DNA of 5,411 bases from an uncultured Gammaproteobacteria bacterium (GTDB taxonomy: Bacteria; Pseudomonadota; Gammaproteobacteria; GCA-001735895). The notes under the pieces were generated by a model. It did not search any database. It had not been told where the DNA came from and saw only the letters and a program-made list of their open reading frames with translations. The DNA is taken from positions 1 through 5,411 of the forward strand of contig CALZHS010000311.1 in assembly GCA_945787265.1 (NCBI GenBank). The letters run 5' to 3'. The translations under genes were made by a program, and so were the position numbers. Positions 4,557-5,411 of the stretch are shown in pieces; positions within the stretch are counted from its first letter, which is position 1; the number at the start of each line of letters is the position of its first letter.

Positions 4557-4913
4557 ATGAAAGATATCGAAAACCTGTTCGATAAAGCGGTGACTGAAAT
4601 CGAGCGTATGCTCAACAGCAAAACGGTTGTGGGAGAGCCCATCACGGTTGAAGGTAATACGCTAATTCCCCTGATCAATGTGGGTTTTGGATTTGGCGTT
4701 GGAGGCGGCAAGGGCACCGAAGCGAACAAGGGTAGCGGTCAGGGCGGCGGCACCGGCGGAGGAGGTGGCGTGAAGCCGGTCGCGCTCGTCATCATCAATG
4801 CCGATGGCGTCCGCGTCGAACCGATCAAGTCCGGCACCGCTTCAGTACTCGAAAAGGTCGCCGAATCTATCGGCAAGGTGGCTAGTTCCAAAGGCGGCAA
4901 AGACAGCGATTGA
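4557..4913 (+). CDS. GerW (YtfJ) family protein
   Basis: The 118-residue product has an amphipathic start (1-20), the family motif TVVGEPITVEGNTLIPLINV (23-42) and GFGFGVGGGKG (43-53). A glycine-rich stretch runs to residue 71, followed by KPVALVIINADGVRVEPI (73-90). This is the Spore_YtfJ/GerW pattern. In Bacillus subtilis GerW is a forespore protein needed for normal lysozyme resistance and L-alanine germination, but homologues are widespread in bacteria that do not sporulate, where the role is unknown. It appears soluble, with no signal peptide. The AAGGAGG at 4545-4551, 5 nt before ATG, is near-ideal and implies strong translation. The DUF2953 gene follows 15 bp after the stop, the same pairing (ytfJ-ytfI) as in Bacillus. 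Family call is firm; calling it a sporulation protein here would mislead. Confidence 0.92.
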   Translation: MKDIENLFDKAVTEIERMLNSKTVVGEPITVEGNTLIPLINVGFGFGVGGGKGTEANKGSGQGGGTGGGGGVKPVALVIINADGVRVEPIKSGTASVLEKVAESIGKVASSKGGKDSD

Positions 4914-4928
4914 TCGGCGCCTGCTCCG

Positions 4929-5411
4929 ATGTTGTCGGCTACAGCGATCGTTTTACTGGGGTTGGTGGTCTTGCTGGCAGTTCCTGTAAGCCTGACTTAC
5001 AGGCTCAGCTGGCAAAAAAAACTCCAGGGCAGAGCCAGGCTGCACTGGCTGTTTGGTCTCGTGCGCGTGAAGTTGGCATCGATTGAGATTGAGCAGGACT
5101 CCACGGGGGAAAAACAAATCGAAAGCCCGGTCGAGTCGAAGGTAAAGTCGGGACGTACAAAATTGCGCCCTCTCGCTGCGTTTCGACAAAAACCCTTCCG
5201 TCAGCGAATTCTGCGATTCATGCGCGAAATCTGGCGCGCTTTTCAAATACATGACGTGTATCTGCGCATCCGCATTGGGCTGGGCGATCCGGCCGAAACC
5301 GGTCAACTTTGGGCCCTGTTCGGACCCTTATCAGGCCTGTTGGCCAATATCGAGAATGCGTCGGTGGAACTCGAACCTGAATTCATCGACGCCGTTTTCG
5401 AGCTGGATAGC
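4929..5411 (+). CDS. DUF2953 (YtfI-like) membrane-anchored protein, partial (N-terminal 161 residues)
   Basis: The frame opens at ATG 4929 and is still open at the window end, so the C-terminus is missing. Residues 4-22 form one transmembrane segment, followed by a basic stretch and WLFGLVRVKL (40-49). A charged, probably flexible region (56-100) precedes GLGDPAETGQLWALFGPLSG (117-136), which matches the DUF2953 pattern of a Gly-Asp-Pro-x-x-Thr-Gly motif. An in-frame stop immediately upstream (4911-4913, shared with the GerW-like stop) limits the start to this ATG or the next codon. The ribosome site is weak, so translation is probably coupled to the GerW-like gene 15 bp upstream. The function is unknown. 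The constant pairing with GerW family genes suggests that the two act together at the inner membrane. Confidence 0.88.
   Translation, partial: MLSATAIVLLGLVVLLAVPVSLTYRLSWQKKLQGRARLHWLFGLVRVKLASIEIEQDSTGEKQIESPVESKVKSGRTKLRPLAAFRQKPFRQRILRFMREIWRAFQIHDVYLRIRIGLGDPAETGQLWALFGPLSGLLANIENASVELEPEFIDAVFELDS

Overview
The window looks like chromosomal DNA from a Gram-negative proteobacterium, most likely a gammaproteobacterium. Genes are moderately GC-rich, intergenic spacers are AT-rich, and Shine-Dalgarno sites are canonical. A TraR/DksA-type C4 zinc-finger protein, a DUF1622 membrane protein and a GerW-DUF2953 pair without other sporulation genes all fit that group. No species can be named from this sequence. 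I see no rRNA, tRNA, CRISPR array, insertion sequence or prophage gene.

Left part (1-1554, minus strand). The 5' part of an SMP-30/gluconolactonase-family gene runs off the left edge. It is preceded by a good TATAAT promoter candidate and a perfect 10-bp palindrome. An AraC-family regulator with an N-terminal cupin-like sensor domain lies upstream on the same strand. The 167-bp gap between them holds a short hairpin and a REP-like motif.

Centre (1555-3349). The AraC gene is divergent from a compact plus-strand operon. The operon encodes an NmrA-like NAD(P)-binding protein, a DUF4345 four-helix membrane protein and a DUF1772 (anthrone-oxygenase-like) membrane protein. The second and third genes overlap by 4 bp. 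The divergent AT-rich spacer has several candidate operator symmetries. I infer that the AraC protein controls the operon and that the three products form one redox or detoxification module. The NmrA-like protein seems to lack about 45 residues compared with its family.

Right-centre (3350-4236). A strong 10-bp hairpin separates the operon from two convergent minus-strand genes, a DUF1622 membrane protein followed by a DksA/TraR-like zinc-finger protein. A small stem-loop lies between these two.

Right part (4237-5411). A 320-bp non-coding divergent spacer carries a 21-bp-phased direct repeat, a 13-bp bulged inverted repeat and a TATAAT promoter candidate. It is followed by a GerW (YtfJ)-like gene and, 15 bp on, a DUF2953 (YtfI-like) gene cut by the window end. 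This pair is known from Bacillus sporulation and germination, so its job here must be something else.

The best candidates for new biology are the AraC/NmrA/DUF4345/DUF1772 module with its shortened reductase and the GerW-DUF2953 pair in an apparent non-sporulator. All functional links are inferred from gene order.
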